DNA from: Halobacillus campisalis
GTDB taxonomy: Bacteria; Bacillota; Bacilli; Bacillales; Halobacillaceae
Length of the DNA: 64,000 nucleotides
Assembly (NCBI RefSeq): GCF_030345335.1
Contig: NZ_JAPVRC010000002.1
Coordinates: forward strand, 62,001-126,000
Direction: 5' to 3'
The first letter of the stretch is position 1. Every line of letters begins with the position of its first letter. Both the position numbers and the translations under genes were made by a program. The notes under the pieces are model-generated. The model was not told where the DNA came from, did no database searches, and saw nothing but the letters and a program-made list of their open reading frames with translations. Shown one piece after another: positions 8,962 to 17,828 of this stretch.

Positions 8962-10433
8962 GTGTGTTAGCTATCGATATTGGAGCGGGAAGCGGTCGAG
9001 CGTTATTAGCAGAGTTGAATGACGGTCAACTGCAAATGAAAGAAATTCACCGCTTCAGTAATGACCCTGTCCGAGTGAATGAGCGACTGCATTGGGACAT
9101 CCTGCGTCTTTTTTATGAAATTAAACAAGCCATCAGTAAAGCGACACAATCTGGGGCTGTCCTCCATGGGGTTGCGGTGGACAGTTGGGCTGTTGATTTT
9201 GGTTTACTCGGAAAAGATGGAGAGCTGTTAAGAAACCCTTATCATTACAGAGATCATTTCAACGAGGGGATTATGGAAAAAATACATGATTCTCTTATAA
9301 GTAAAGAAGAACTTTTTTCTAAAACAGGTATACAGTTCCTGCCTTTTAATACGATTTATCAGCTTGCAGCTCTCAAAGAAAAAAATGGAGACTTATTACA
9401 TCAAGCGGATTCACTGTTGATGATTCCCGACCTGATCCGTTATTTCTTAACAGGGGTAAAGAAAAGTGAGTTTACAAATGCGACGACTACTCAGCTTTAT
9501 AATCCTATTAAGATGGAGTGGGATAATGAAATTTTAGAGACCTTAGGCATCTCTAAAGATCTGTTTCATGAAGTAGTTGTTCCTGGAACGATTATTGGGC
9601 CTTTAAGTAACAATTTGTGTGAAGAATTAGAGGTTCCAGCTATTCCTGTCATCGCAGTAGGGGAGCATGACACGGCTTCAGCAGTTGCCGGGGTTCCTGC
9701 TTTAGACGAATCTTTTGCATATTTAAGCTGTGGTACATGGTCTTTAATGGGAACTGAAGTTAGAAATCCGGTCATGAACAAGAGTGCGCTTGCTATGAAT
9801 TTCACAAATGAAGGCGGTGTGGAACAGCGCTTTCGCCTATTAAAAAACATCATGGGGCTTTGGATTCTAGAAGAATGCCGCAGAAACTGGGGAGAAGATG
9901 TGGACTATGCGAGTCTGCTGGAAGAAGCGGAGGAGGCTCCACCATTTCGTTCATTTATCGACCCTGATTACCCGCCTTTCCTGAATCCAGCAGACATGCC
10001 AAGGCAAGTCCAGGTATTTTGTGAACAAACAAAACAGCCGGTACCAGAAACGAGAGGAGAAATGGTGCGGTGCATTATCGAGAGTCTTGCTATGAAGTAC
10101 CGTTACGTATTGGAACGGACAGAACGGCTCGCTGAAAAAGAATTTTATGGATTGCACATGGTAGGGGGCGGAATCAAAAATCAGTTACTATGTCAATTCA
10201 CTTCAAATGCCTTGGGTAAACCCGTCTGGGCTGGTCCAGCAGAAGCAAGTGCTATTGGAAACGTACTTGTCCAATTGATAACAATAGGGCAGATCGAAGG
10301 CCTTGACGAAGCAAGAAAAATCGCCTTGAAAGCTACAGATATGGAATATTATTTTCCAGAACAAAAAGATGAGTGGAGTCTAGGTTATGAACAATTTTGC
10401 CATAAGGCTATGAAAAGTGAAGCAACGACTTAA
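8958..10433 (+). CDS. rhaB: Rhamnulokinase
   Basis: A FGGY-family sugar kinase of about 491 residues that phosphorylates L-rhamnulose at O1. The N-terminal ATP loop is VLAIDIGAGSGRALLAEL. DSWAVDFGLL, GEHDTASAV, YLSCGTWSLMGTE and GGGIKN follow in the expected order. GTG at 8958 forms a GTGA overlap with the rhaI stop; TTG at 8955 is an alternative. AAGGGCGGTG upstream serves as the ribosome site within the rhaI end. Confidence 0.92.
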   Translation: MSVLAIDIGAGSGRALLAELNDGQLQMKEIHRFSNDPVRVNERLHWDILRLFYEIKQAISKATQSGAVLHGVAVDSWAVDFGLLGKDGELLRNPYHYRDHFNEGIMEKIHDSLISKEELFSKTGIQFLPFNTIYQLAALKEKNGDLLHQADSLLMIPDLIRYFLTGVKKSEFTNATTTQLYNPIKMEWDNEILETLGISKDLFHEVVVPGTIIGPLSNNLCEELEVPAIPVIAVGEHDTASAVAGVPALDESFAYLSCGTWSLMGTEVRNPVMNKSALAMNFTNEGGVEQRFRLLKNIMGLWILEECRRNWGEDVDYASLLEEAEEAPPFRSFIDPDYPPFLNPADMPRQVQVFCEQTKQPVPETRGEMVRCIIESLAMKYRYVLERTERLAEKEFYGLHMVGGGIKNQLLCQFTSNALGKPVWAGPAEASAIGNVLVQLITIGQIEGLDEARKIALKATDMEYYFPEQKDEWSLGYEQFCHKAMKSEATT

Positions 10434-10516
10434 GAAAAGAAATAACCTCTAGTAAATGGTATGATTATAATAGAAGATAAAACCATAGCAGTCGTGAAAG
10501 AGAGGTTGAGGTCGTA

Positions 10517-11284
10517 ATGCTTGTGGCAGAAAGACAACAGAGAATTGTCGAACTCGTTAATAAAAAAACCAGCTTGCGTGTGTCCGAATTAAGCAAATTG
10601 TTTTCTGTAACAGAAGAAACAATTCGCCGTGATTTAGAGAGGCTTGAGAAGGAAAAGAAACTACGAAGAAGTCATGGCGGAGCGGTGAAGATTCATCAAA
10701 GTTCTGAAGAAATTCCTTATTCAAAGAGGGAAATTACTAACGTTCAGGAGAAAAAAGAAATAGCTCTTGAAGCCGTCAAACATGTGATAGAAGGCGATAG
10801 TATTATTTTGGATGCCAGTACGACTGCTTTTTATATGGCTAAAGCGCTGCCGAATGAGTCGATTACCGTTGTGACCAATTCCATTAAAGTGGCGATTGAA
10901 TTAAGTGAAAAGAAAGAGATCACCGTTGTTTCTACAGGAGGTATTCTCCATCCGAGGTCCATGTCCTATTTAGGGCCGCTCGCTGAATCTTCCTTGGAGG
11001 ATTATCACGTGAATAAAGCTTTTATTTCCTGCAAAGGGATACATTTAAATCGTGGATTAAGTGAGTCTAATGAACAGCAGGCTAGGATCAAGCGGAAGAT
11101 GTTGGACAGTGCGGATATCAACTATGTAATGGTGGACTACAGCAAATTTGGAGTACAGGCATTTTCTAGGTTTGCAGAGTTGGACTTGATTGATCATATT
11201 GTTTCTGATCAAAGAACGGATAATGAAATAGTACAGCGATTATCGGAATTCTCTATGAATGTTATCCGGGTTGAAACTTCATAG
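10517..11284 (+). CDS. DeoR-family transcriptional regulator of rhamnose genes
   Basis: A 255-residue DeoR-type repressor. Residues 1-58 form the helix-turn-helix (VSELSKLFSVTEETIRRDLERL) followed by the KLRRSHGGAV wing. The rest is the phospho-sugar sensor domain, with DASTT near residue 94 and VTNS, typical of effector binding. It is the last gene of the rhamnose operon, 83 bp after rhaB, and may have its own promoter (TATGATTATAAT near 10459). A phosphorylated rhamnose intermediate is the probable inducer; this is inferred from family and position. Confidence 0.88.
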   Translation: MLVAERQQRIVELVNKKTSLRVSELSKLFSVTEETIRRDLERLEKEKKLRRSHGGAVKIHQSSEEIPYSKREITNVQEKKEIALEAVKHVIEGDSIILDASTTAFYMAKALPNESITVVTNSIKVAIELSEKKEITVVSTGGILHPRSMSYLGPLAESSLEDYHVNKAFISCKGIHLNRGLSESNEQQARIKRKMLDSADINYVMVDYSKFGVQAFSRFAELDLIDHIVSDQRTDNEIVQRLSEFSMNVIRVETS

Positions 11285-11459
11285 CAAAAAAGCACAAAAA
11301 GAAATCAAAAGTAAGGTAATTTGCCGTTTTTTTAATCTTTATTTGTATTAATCCCTGAAAATGTTCATTTAACAGGATTTTAAGCAATTAAGTACTACCT
11401 AATTAGGGTAACTACCACAGCTTTCTAAGCTGTTCATCGCGTGCTCTAAAAGCTATATT

Positions 11460-11690
11460 TGTGACTGGATTTTGACTGGATCTTGTTCATAAATAATGAT
11501 ATCTTATTTAACTTCAAGATAATAATAGCAAGTTAAAAAGTCGATTGTATAGGGGTTATTAATTTATGTTAGTAAGTATTTAATTCACACAGTGTATGGG
11601 CGGCATGATGTGATAACGCTCAAACCACTTATGTAATAGGGTTTTTTCCGCATTACAAATAAGTTTTGACTGGATTTTTCTATAAAAAGT
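11460..11690 (+). repeat. Dispersed repeat, copy B
   Basis: It carries blocks 1-3 of the repeat: GACTGGATTTTGACTGGAT near 11462, GGGCGGCATGATGTGATAACG near 11598, and a single TTTGACTGGATTTT near 11664. The terminal hairpin block is missing. An unrelated hairpin and an integrase relic follow. Confidence 0.75.
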
Positions 11691-11751
11691 TTGAAACACA
11701 CAAAAAAGTCTCTGGAAACTCTTCAAGTAATGTATAAATAGTTAGTAATTA

Positions 11752-11789
11752 AAGGACTACTTCCTAAATAAAGGAGGTAGTCCTTTTTT
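11752..11789 (+). terminator. Strong rho-independent terminator
   Basis: AAGGACTACTTCC pairs with GGAGGTAGTCCTT across an 8-base loop, followed by a T run. It could end read-through from the rhamnose operon or from repeat copy B. Confidence 0.8.
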
Positions 11790-11820
11790 GCTTTTAAAAT
11801 TTGCATTTAAGGTTTTTTAG

Positions 11821-12024
11821 AAGACCGTAAATTCTAGCCTTGTAAAAACATTTCTAAGAGAGTGGCAAAACTATGGTAATAATGCTGCAGCGATAAATAC
11901 AAAATTACAACGAATCAGGGCATTTTTAAATTATTTGGTTGAAGAAGGTTTCATTAAGGAAAATGTAGTTTCTCAATTGCTTGGTATAGATTTCAGAGGC
12001 ATAAAGGCCCCATATGAGAGCTAA
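11821..12024 (+). pseudogene. Tyrosine recombinase (integrase) fragment
   Basis: A 67-codon open stretch encodes FLREWQNYGNNAAAINTKL, RAFLNYLVEEGFIKENVVSQL and then a stop at 12022. This is the SAM-like core-binding domain of a phage-type tyrosine recombinase. The catalytic domain is absent and an in-frame stop lies just upstream, so it is a relic. Its closeness to repeat copy B, which has doubled TGACTGGAT motifs like arm-type integrase sites, is suggestive. Confidence 0.6.
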
Positions 12025-12410
12025 TATTTCGTGGGGATTTATTAAAACTATCTAAGTAACAAATCCTTTTCATAGGAGCTGTATTTAACTTCGTTACAAT
12101 CCAAATAACTTTTTCCAAAAGGATTTGTTTTTTAATTCCCTCTACTTTATTTCGGGCATCTGGCCATCGTAAACCGAGTGAACGATTGCACCTGCAACGG
12201 TTCCGAACGCCAACAGAAAAATAGCAGATATTATTAATATCTAAAGTCCCCATAGCCGAATGGTTTACACATTCAAGAAACCCAGGTGTAGAAAGGGACT
12301 AATTCACCCCTCTTTACCTGATAGTTCTTTTATTAGTTTTTGTTCAAAGTAAAGAATGTATAACTTTTGACAATACTACAGCCCTTGATGATGTGGTATT
12401 GTACTTGTAT

Positions 12411-12580
12411 GGAGACGAATATTGATTAACATCAACATTGGGAAGCCTTTAAGAACAAATATGGAGCTTAGATCCGGCCAGTCGTGCAAAAGAAAGTGGA
12501 GAAGTTTCGAGATTGTGGAAATTTTAAAAAGGGTTTTAAGCTTTTAGTATATGAATGGATTAAACATACTGTAATTCGAA
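12411..12580 (+). pseudogene. IS91-type transposase N-terminal relic
   Basis: In one frame the sequence reads METNID, stop, HQHWEAFKNKYGA, stop, IRPVVQKKVEKFRDCGNFKK, then GFKLLV. This resembles the N-terminus (before the zinc-binding part) of the IS91-type transposases common in Firmicutes. Two in-frame stops and the loss of all downstream domains show it is dead. The thrE-type gene starts directly after it. Confidence 0.55.
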
Positions 12581-12593
12581 TTGAGGTGACCGA

Positions 12594-13337
12594 GTGGAGA
12601 GTACAGAGGACTTAATTGAGTTATGTTTATTAATGGGGAAGATAATGCAACAAAATGGAGCGGAAACCTATCGTGTGGAAGATACGATGACGCGGATTGC
12701 CCAATCTTTTGGACGGGCTGAATCCCAAAGTTATGTAACACCTACTGGGATTATGTTTACGATTAGCCCTGGTGCCCCTGCAAAATTAGTAAGAGTTTCG
12801 GCACGAGAGACAAACCTCGAAAAAGTAAATCTCGCGAATAATGTCTCCAGAAAGATTGCAAGTGGAGACTTGTCTACTCAGGTAGCGTATAAAGAGCTTA
12901 GAAAGATTGAAACCAGTCCTACAGACTATTCCATGCTCATACAAATCATCGCTGCCACGTTAGCGAGTGGTTTCTTTACTCTCATGTTTCAGGGGAGTTG
13001 GTACGATTTCCTACCAGCCTGCGTAGCAGGAGGGCTAGGGTTTATTGCATTAATGAACTTTATTCGATTATTTGAAATTAAATTTGTTGCTGAATTCATT
13101 GCTTCGTTGTTGATCGGTTTTACAGCCTTTTCCCTTTTTTCATTAGGTATCGGGAAGGAAGTTGATAAGGTAGTTGTTGGTTCTATCATGCCGTTGGTCC
13201 CTGGCCTGCTCATCACCAACGCTGTAAGGGATTTGATGGCAGGTCATCTTATCTCAGGGCTCGCCAAGGGGGCGGAGGCCTTTTTAACGGCTTTTGCAAT
13301 TGGTGCGGGTATTGCTGTTATGTTTGCACTATTTTAG
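12594..13337 (+). CDS. Threonine/serine exporter, N-terminal (YjjP-like) subunit
   Basis: A 247-residue ThrE-superfamily membrane protein (former DUF1212). A soluble N-terminal half has QNGAETYRVEDTMTRIA, SYVTPTGIMFTI and the conserved polar stretch typical of ThrE. About five hydrophobic segments follow from residue 115. In many bacteria ThrE is split into this larger part and a small YjjB-like part; here the partner gene follows after about 20 bp. Export of threonine/serine or of organic acids is known for family members. Start GTG 12594 has TTGAGGTGACC upstream. Confidence 0.85.
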   Translation: MESTEDLIELCLLMGKIMQQNGAETYRVEDTMTRIAQSFGRAESQSYVTPTGIMFTISPGAPAKLVRVSARETNLEKVNLANNVSRKIASGDLSTQVAYKELRKIETSPTDYSMLIQIIAATLASGFFTLMFQGSWYDFLPACVAGGLGFIALMNFIRLFEIKFVAEFIASLLIGFTAFSLFSLGIGKEVDKVVVGSIMPLVPGLLITNAVRDLMAGHLISGLAKGAEAFLTAFAIGAGIAVMFALF

Positions 13338-13355
13338 AGATCGTGAGGGATGACT

Positions 13356-13802
13356 ATGTTGATTGAATATGCCATAGCAAGCTTTTTTGCATCAGCTGCC
13401 TTTGGAATCATCTATCAGGCGCCAAGAAATGCGATCATCAAATGTGGTCTCGTCGGCATGGTTGGTTGGATGATTTACGTATCCTTAGTATGGAAAGAAG
13501 TCGACAGTGTCCCGGCTACACTCATCGCCTCCTTTGTTATTGCCCTGGTCAGCCAGACGCTGGCAAAGGTATACAAAACGCCTATGATTATATTTAGCGT
13601 GCCAGGGATTATTCCTCTCGTACCAGGAAGTCTCGCGTATGACGCCATGCGAAACTTTGTACAAAATGACTACAGCGTCGCTATCTCTATTGCAGCGAAA
13701 GCTTTTATGATATCTGGTGCTATTGCATTTGGGCTCGTGTTCTCGGAAGTGCTTAACCAGATTATAAAAAAGATGAGAAAAACAAAAGCGCAATTGAGGT
13801 AA
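13356..13802 (+). CDS. Threonine/serine exporter, C-terminal (YjjB-like) subunit
   Basis: A protein of about 148 residues, nearly all membrane segments, with the FSVPGIIPLVPGSLAYDAMRN motif that matches the VPLVPGLLITNAVRD motif of its upstream partner. The pair would form one split ThrE-type exporter. An ATG six bases earlier is too close to GTGAGGG, so ATG 13356 is preferred. The stop lies inside the terminator stem. Confidence 0.85.
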   Translation: MLIEYAIASFFASAAFGIIYQAPRNAIIKCGLVGMVGWMIYVSLVWKEVDSVPATLIASFVIALVSQTLAKVYKTPMIIFSVPGIIPLVPGSLAYDAMRNFVQNDYSVAISIAAKAFMISGAIAFGLVFSEVLNQIIKKMRKTKAQLR

Positions 13803-13833
13803 TGGGTGAGCCTCACTTGCGCTTTTGTTTTTC
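13780..13833 (+). terminator. Terminator of the ThrE-type operon
   Basis: AACAAAAGCGCAATTGAGG pairs with CCTCACTTGCGCTTTTGTT, followed by TTTC. The left arm overlaps the last codons of the YjjB-like gene. Confidence 0.8.
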
Positions 13834-13842
13834 TTTATAATC

Positions 13843-14115
13843 CACTGGATTATGACTGGATACAGTTCATAAAGTATTAAAAGTTATTGTATTTTATAAA
13901 TTAACTTTGCGATGGAAACCATAGTATAATTAGGTTTTGCAGGTCTTATTATTGTCCTATAAAATAGCTGAGTGAATGGGCGGCATGGTTTGATAACGCC
14001 CAAAATTCTGTCTACATAGGGATTGAGAACAATTTGACTGGTTACAACATCGTTAGCTGAGTCGACAGGCCTCTCAAAAGTTCATAAACTTTTGAGAGGC
14101 TTTTCTTTAAATAGA
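13843..14115 (+). repeat. Dispersed repeat, copy C (complete)
   Basis: All four blocks are present: ACTGGATTATGACTGGATA near 13844 with TTCATAAAGTATTAAAA, then GGGCGGCATGGTTTGATAACGCCC near 13978, GGGATTGAGAACAATTTGACTGG near 14019, and the hairpin CCTCTCAAAAGTT/AACTTTTGAGAGG near 14070-14104. It is the copy closest to A. Confidence 0.8.
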
Positions 14116-14260
14116 TGACATCCACATACACTCCGGATATATGGAGTGTGTCTCAAGGTTAGTGAAAAATAAAAAGTAGGAAAGTGTAACACTTGAGGCG
14201 GTAAAATTGCGCGAGTAGTTGAGCTTGAAGAGTAATGTGAAACCTATAATGGAACTAAAA

Positions 14261-14304
14261 AAGGTGTCAGACCCTATAGTTAAGAGGGTTCTGACACCTT
14301 TTTT
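14261..14304. terminator. Perfect-stem hairpin, likely bidirectional terminator
   Basis: AAGGTGTCAGA pairs with TCTGACACCTT with flanking A and T runs. It lies between repeat copy C and the converging DUF948 gene. Confidence 0.7.
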
Positions 14305-14373
14305 AGTTTTTAAATGTGGAAAAGTGCCAGGACTTACAGCATTGCATTAATGTTTTATCAAAGTGGGGACTTT

Positions 14374-14766
14374 CTACTCATTCATTTTAATTCGAACCGG
14401 ATGGATCTCCTGTTTATTCTGCGTACCATCTGTCTCCTTTGAATGAATGGTTTTTCGATTTTCTTTTTCCAAATCAGTTCGTTTCATTGAACTTGTTGCA
14501 TTGTGCAGCACCTCCCCCATATCACGAACGGACTCAACTAATGGATCAACAGACTCCATTTTTCCTTTTACATCAACTGAAATTTTGTTGGCTTCATGTA
14601 TTAGCTCCTCTGCCTCATATGAAATGCTGTTTACAGATTTCCTGGCGTCTGACAGCGTCTCCTTTGTTTCTGCCAGTGTTGCCATTAGTTTTCGTAATGT
14701 CAAAATCAAAAAAACGACGAGAAAAACAAATGCAACAGCTGCAATGCCAACACTCCATTCAATCAT
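14374..14766 (-). CDS. DUF948 family membrane-anchored protein
   Basis: A protein of about 130 residues with one N-terminal membrane helix (VGIAAVAFVFLVVFLILTL) and a following coiled-coil-like part rich in heptads (TLSDARKSVNSISYEAEELI). This is the YtxG/DUF948 pattern seen with general-stress genes in bacilli. The tail is charged and probably unstructured. ATG 14766 is preferred to the GTG nine bases earlier because GGGAGGT is seven bases before it. The molecular function is not known. Confidence 0.8.
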   Translation of the reverse strand: MIEWSVGIAAVAFVFLVVFLILTLRKLMATLAETKETLSDARKSVNSISYEAEELIHEANKISVDVKGKMESVDPLVESVRDMGEVLHNATSSMKRTDLEKENRKTIHSKETDGTQNKQEIHPVRIKMNE

Positions 14767-15013
14767 TGAGACCACCTCCCTTCTCCTCTCTCAGTCTAGG
14801 AGGGTGGAGGCTCGGACATTCCTTATTACAACAGTTGTTCGTATGAAAAAGTGGAAGGTACTATCTAATCTTGGAATAACATTACAATTTCATTTGAAGC
14901 GTTCATCTGTAGACTTAAACGAACTGTTATCGATAATTTTGCTTATGAAAAAGAAAAAGAAAAAGAAGTAGAAGTAGAAGTTTTGTGCCATTTAAGTGAA
15001 GCACAATGCACAT
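14767..15013. other. Non-coding stretch with purine-rich tract
   Basis: Between the divergent DUF948 start and the amylase terminator I see no credible gene. An AAG/TAG triplet-rich tract lies near 14946-14980. Confidence 0.4.
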
Positions 15014-15056
15014 AGAAAAAAGACGCCCCAAGAGACTAATCGATGCTTGGGACGTG
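15014..15056 (-). terminator. Terminator of alpha-amylase gene
   Basis: On the minus strand ACGTCCCAAG pairs with CTTGGGGCGT, followed by a TTTTTT run. Confidence 0.75.
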
Positions 15057-15073
15057 GATAAGGCGCGTTAACG

Positions 15074-16543
15074 CTATTGTTCTTCTAATGCATTCTCTTT
15101 AACGTATATAGAGACGGTGCCACTTTTTACACGGAACTGCCCGAAGCCGTCCTTTGTAATTTTTACGCGTGAGGGATGGTTACCTGTCAGGTCTATCCAG
15201 ATTTGTCCAGCGAGTTTTTTTCCGACATACATGCGTTTTTTTCCATCATCACCATTACTCATGACTACGGCACACCCTGATCCTGGAAAGTCCGAGACGC
15301 CTTTTCGTACCCAGCCAATCGTATTTCCATGATCAAAATAGTCTTTTTGGTCACCGTATGCGTAATGATATCTTGCATCTAAGATCGGATCAATCATATC
15401 TTTTTTACCTTGGATCGGATTTTCACCATTTATACCAATATAGTCTCCGTAAAATACGCATGGATAACCATCTTTACGAAGGAGGATGAGGGCATATGCC
15501 AAAGGTTTGAACCAGTCTTCCACCCAGGACTCCAAGGCTTCTTGAGGCTGCGAATCATGATTATCAACAAATGTCACTGCGTTCGTTGGATGAGTCCCAA
15601 CAAGGGTGTCTTCAAAAATTTTACTTAAATCATAATTTCGACCAGCCAGTGAAGCCTCGTGAAAGTGATAATGAAGACTTACATCAAATAAATCAATGTC
15701 GTAATCTACATAGTTTAAGAAGTTTTGACATGCTTCTAGGTCTGACTTCCAAAACTCACCGACAAAATAAAAATCTTTTCCAAATTTCAAACGCATGGCA
15801 TGAACAAAAACAGAGATGAATTTATGATTAATATGTTTAATCGCATCTAGCCGAAGACCGTCGCATGTGGTTGTGTTAATAAACCATTCACCCCAGTGAA
15901 GCATTTCTGCTTGTACGGCTGGATGGTGGTAATCAATGTTAGCGAACATGAGATAATCATAGTTTCCAAATTCATGATCAACATGTCTATTCCAGCGTTT
16001 ATTGTCTCCCAATATTTGATAAATACCAATTCTATCTTTGTTGGCATCATAGTCCGTTCCGTTAAAATGGTAATGGGACCATTTAAAGGAGGAATGTTTC
16101 TCATTTCGTGCAGGGAATGAAAACTTTGTCCATCCATCGATTTCAAAGGGCTCAGAGACAACTCTATATCGATCATTAGGATCTACTTCAATCACTTCAA
16201 AGCGCTCCGTATCATCGGCACCGGCTTTATGATTCATGACCACATCTGAGTAAACTTGAATTCCTACATTTTTACAAGCGGCTATGCCTTCTAAGAGTTC
16301 TTGCTTCGTTCCGTATTTCGTACGAACTGTACCCTTTTGATCAAACTCGCCTAAGTCGTAACCATCATATATTCCGTAGCCATTATCTTCCTGGCTTATA
16401 CCCTTTGTTGCGGGTGGGATCCATAAAGCATCGATGCCATGCTCTTTTATTTCACCTGCTAGCAGCGCTAGACGATTCCAGTGGTCACCGTCGTTTGCCA
16501 AGTGCCATTCAAAAAATTGCATCATCGTGTGATTACGCTCCAT
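15074..16543 (-). CDS. Alpha-amylase, GH13 (GH13_5-like), no signal peptide
   Basis: A 489-residue glycoside hydrolase that would cut internal alpha-1,4 bonds of starch or maltodextrin. The four GH13 regions are intact: DVVMNH (100-105), GLRLDAIKH with nucleophile Asp233, FVGEFW with acid/base Glu263, and FVDNHDS with Asp330. The N-terminus MMQFFEWHLANDGDHW and the long domain B match liquefying amylases, but it starts directly at the barrel, so it should act in the cytoplasm. ATG 16543 has GAGGAAG upstream. It stands alone; the maltodextrin genes at 60.7-64 kb could supply substrate. Confidence 0.92.
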   Translation of the reverse strand: MERNHTMMQFFEWHLANDGDHWNRLALLAGEIKEHGIDALWIPPATKGISQEDNGYGIYDGYDLGEFDQKGTVRTKYGTKQELLEGIAACKNVGIQVYSDVVMNHKAGADDTERFEVIEVDPNDRYRVVSEPFEIDGWTKFSFPARNEKHSSFKWSHYHFNGTDYDANKDRIGIYQILGDNKRWNRHVDHEFGNYDYLMFANIDYHHPAVQAEMLHWGEWFINTTTCDGLRLDAIKHINHKFISVFVHAMRLKFGKDFYFVGEFWKSDLEACQNFLNYVDYDIDLFDVSLHYHFHEASLAGRNYDLSKIFEDTLVGTHPTNAVTFVDNHDSQPQEALESWVEDWFKPLAYALILLRKDGYPCVFYGDYIGINGENPIQGKKDMIDPILDARYHYAYGDQKDYFDHGNTIGWVRKGVSDFPGSGCAVVMSNGDDGKKRMYVGKKLAGQIWIDLTGNHPSRVKITKDGFGQFRVKSGTVSIYVKENALEEQ

Positions 16544-16579
16544 AGTATCTTCCTCATTTCACTAATTTCTGTCTCTCTC

Positions 16580-17300
16580 TCATTTCCACTTATATGGCGT
16601 TTCCTTATACTCATAATAATTGGGACAATTTGAAAATAATAAATGAGCGTAAGAAATGCCACCGATTCAATGGGAGTTCTTGAGGGAAATTATTTGGAAA
16701 ATAATGCGCGGGTAAATTTTACACTTAACCCTCTGTCTAAATCGCGCTCATATATTTCCTTAAGGGATCTCCGTATCCTATTCAAAATGTCCAGCACCTA
16801 CAATGTGTTTACCAACCTTGGACATCATGAGAAATCGGCCTGCCTCTACTGAAGTAGCTAACAGCTCTAACTCTGCTGAGCCATATGTATGTCGTGAGGG
16901 GGAAGCGATAAACTCATCGTCAAATCCTTGCAAGAGCTTAATGTCTCCGTGACTATTGAAGGTTCTATGGTGAAAAGTACTTGAATATTTTTCCTGAAGA
17001 GCAAATCTATCGGTACCATAATGATGATAAAGTGCCGATTGAGCACCCTAGCATATATGAAGGACAGAGGTTACATTTTTCTCTGCCCAATCCATAATCA
17101 TCTCTTCCCAATATTGGATTTTTTCAAACTGGAAGTGCTCAATGATTGGAAAGTTGCGGTTTTCAAAAGCGTAATGTCCACTTGTAAGAGAGAGTTCCCA
17201 ATATTTTTGAATTATTTCTCCATTGTCATTTATATTTAAGTGTCTTTTCAGTGTCCGAAAGGTGACCGATAGGAAATAAAAGTGCTTCTTCTTATTGTAG
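16580..17300 (-). pseudogene. metA: Homoserine O-acyltransferase (metA) relic
   Basis: Reading the minus strand across frames recovers most of a MetA protein: [30 protein letters not shown], stop, GAQSALYHHYGTDRFAL, TFHHRTFN, GFDDEFIASPSRHT, LLATSVEAGRF, GHFE, stop, and finally AHLLFSNCPNYYEYKETPY before the stop at 16580. The conserved Trp of CWGAQ is a TAG stop, and further stops and frameshifts lie in the last third. The N-terminal quarter is missing and is replaced by dispersed repeat copy D. It cannot make an enzyme. Confidence 0.8.
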
Positions 17301-17319
17301 GTAATATCAGGTAAGATCG

Positions 17320-17476
17320 GCGGCATGATGTAAGATGTCCTCAAACCTTTTGCTACACAAGGATTTGAAACCCTATAAATGAATATTGACTGGATTTTGA
17401 CTGGATTTCATCAAAATCAAGGTCATATTAAGAAAGCCTCTCAAATAGATAACTAAGCTATTGAGAGGCTTTCTCT
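17320..17476 (+). repeat. Dispersed repeat, copy D (left-truncated)
   Basis: It begins with GGCGGCATGATGTAAGATG, followed by a diverged CCTCAAACC...GGATTTGAAA block, the doublet TTGACTGGATTTTGACTGGA near 17387, and the hairpin GCCTCTCAAATAG/CTATTGAGAGGC with a T-rich tail. The left end abuts the metA relic. Confidence 0.7.
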
Positions 17477-17579
17477 TTGTTTACATACTATGATGATACA
17501 ATTATAATTTTAAATTCTTCAAAAATACCTTTTATTAGATAGTATATAAGTAGGATGCCATACAAAAGGAGAGAGAAGC

Positions 17580-17828
17580 TTGGAAGATCAAAGTACAAGT
17601 AAAGCTTTAAAGAGTAAGCTTAGTTTCAACCAAATGATTGAACATTTAGAACGGAAAAATGTAAGGTTTGACCTTATCACAAAAAATGACGCCAAAAAGA
17701 TACTTCAGACTTCCAACTATTTCTACAAAATCACTGCTTACAGAAAAAACTTTGAGAAAAATAGATATAACCAATATATTAATTTGGATTTTAAGTTCTG
17801 GAAGTCCACCACTTCATTGGTGGATTAA
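17580..17828 (+). pseudogene. Abi_2-type abortive infection protein, truncated
   Basis: An 82-codon frame encodes KLSFNQMIEHLERKNVRF, then AKKILQTSNYFYKITAYRKN and YINLDF. This is the N-terminal pattern of Abi_2 (AbiD/AbiF) proteins, which stop phage growth by harming the infected cell. Family proteins are about 300 residues, so roughly three quarters is missing. TTG 17580 has AAGGAGAG upstream, so the fragment might still be translated. I treat it as a defence-gene relic. Confidence 0.6.

Noticed and set aside
5262-11284. Rhodopsin photosensory system suggested by the ASRT-like gene
   Set aside because: No retinal protein with seven helices is present; all neighbours are rhamnose genes.
11993-12253. 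86-codon minus-strand frame
   Set aside because: Overlaps decayed DNA. A different frame shows a short hydrophobic stretch (AIFLLAFGTVAGAIV), but neither has a start with a ribosome site, so no gene is called.
1303-14115. CRISPR array
   Set aside because: Repeats are long, few, far apart and flanked by different DNA; no regular spacers and no cas genes.
14447-14971. 174-codon plus-strand frame opposite the DUF948 gene
   Set aside because: Antisense to a gene with clear family features; ends in a Lys run from the purine tract.
15074-16543. Extracellular liquefying amylase
   Set aside because: The protein starts directly at the catalytic barrel; no signal peptide or alternative upstream start exists.
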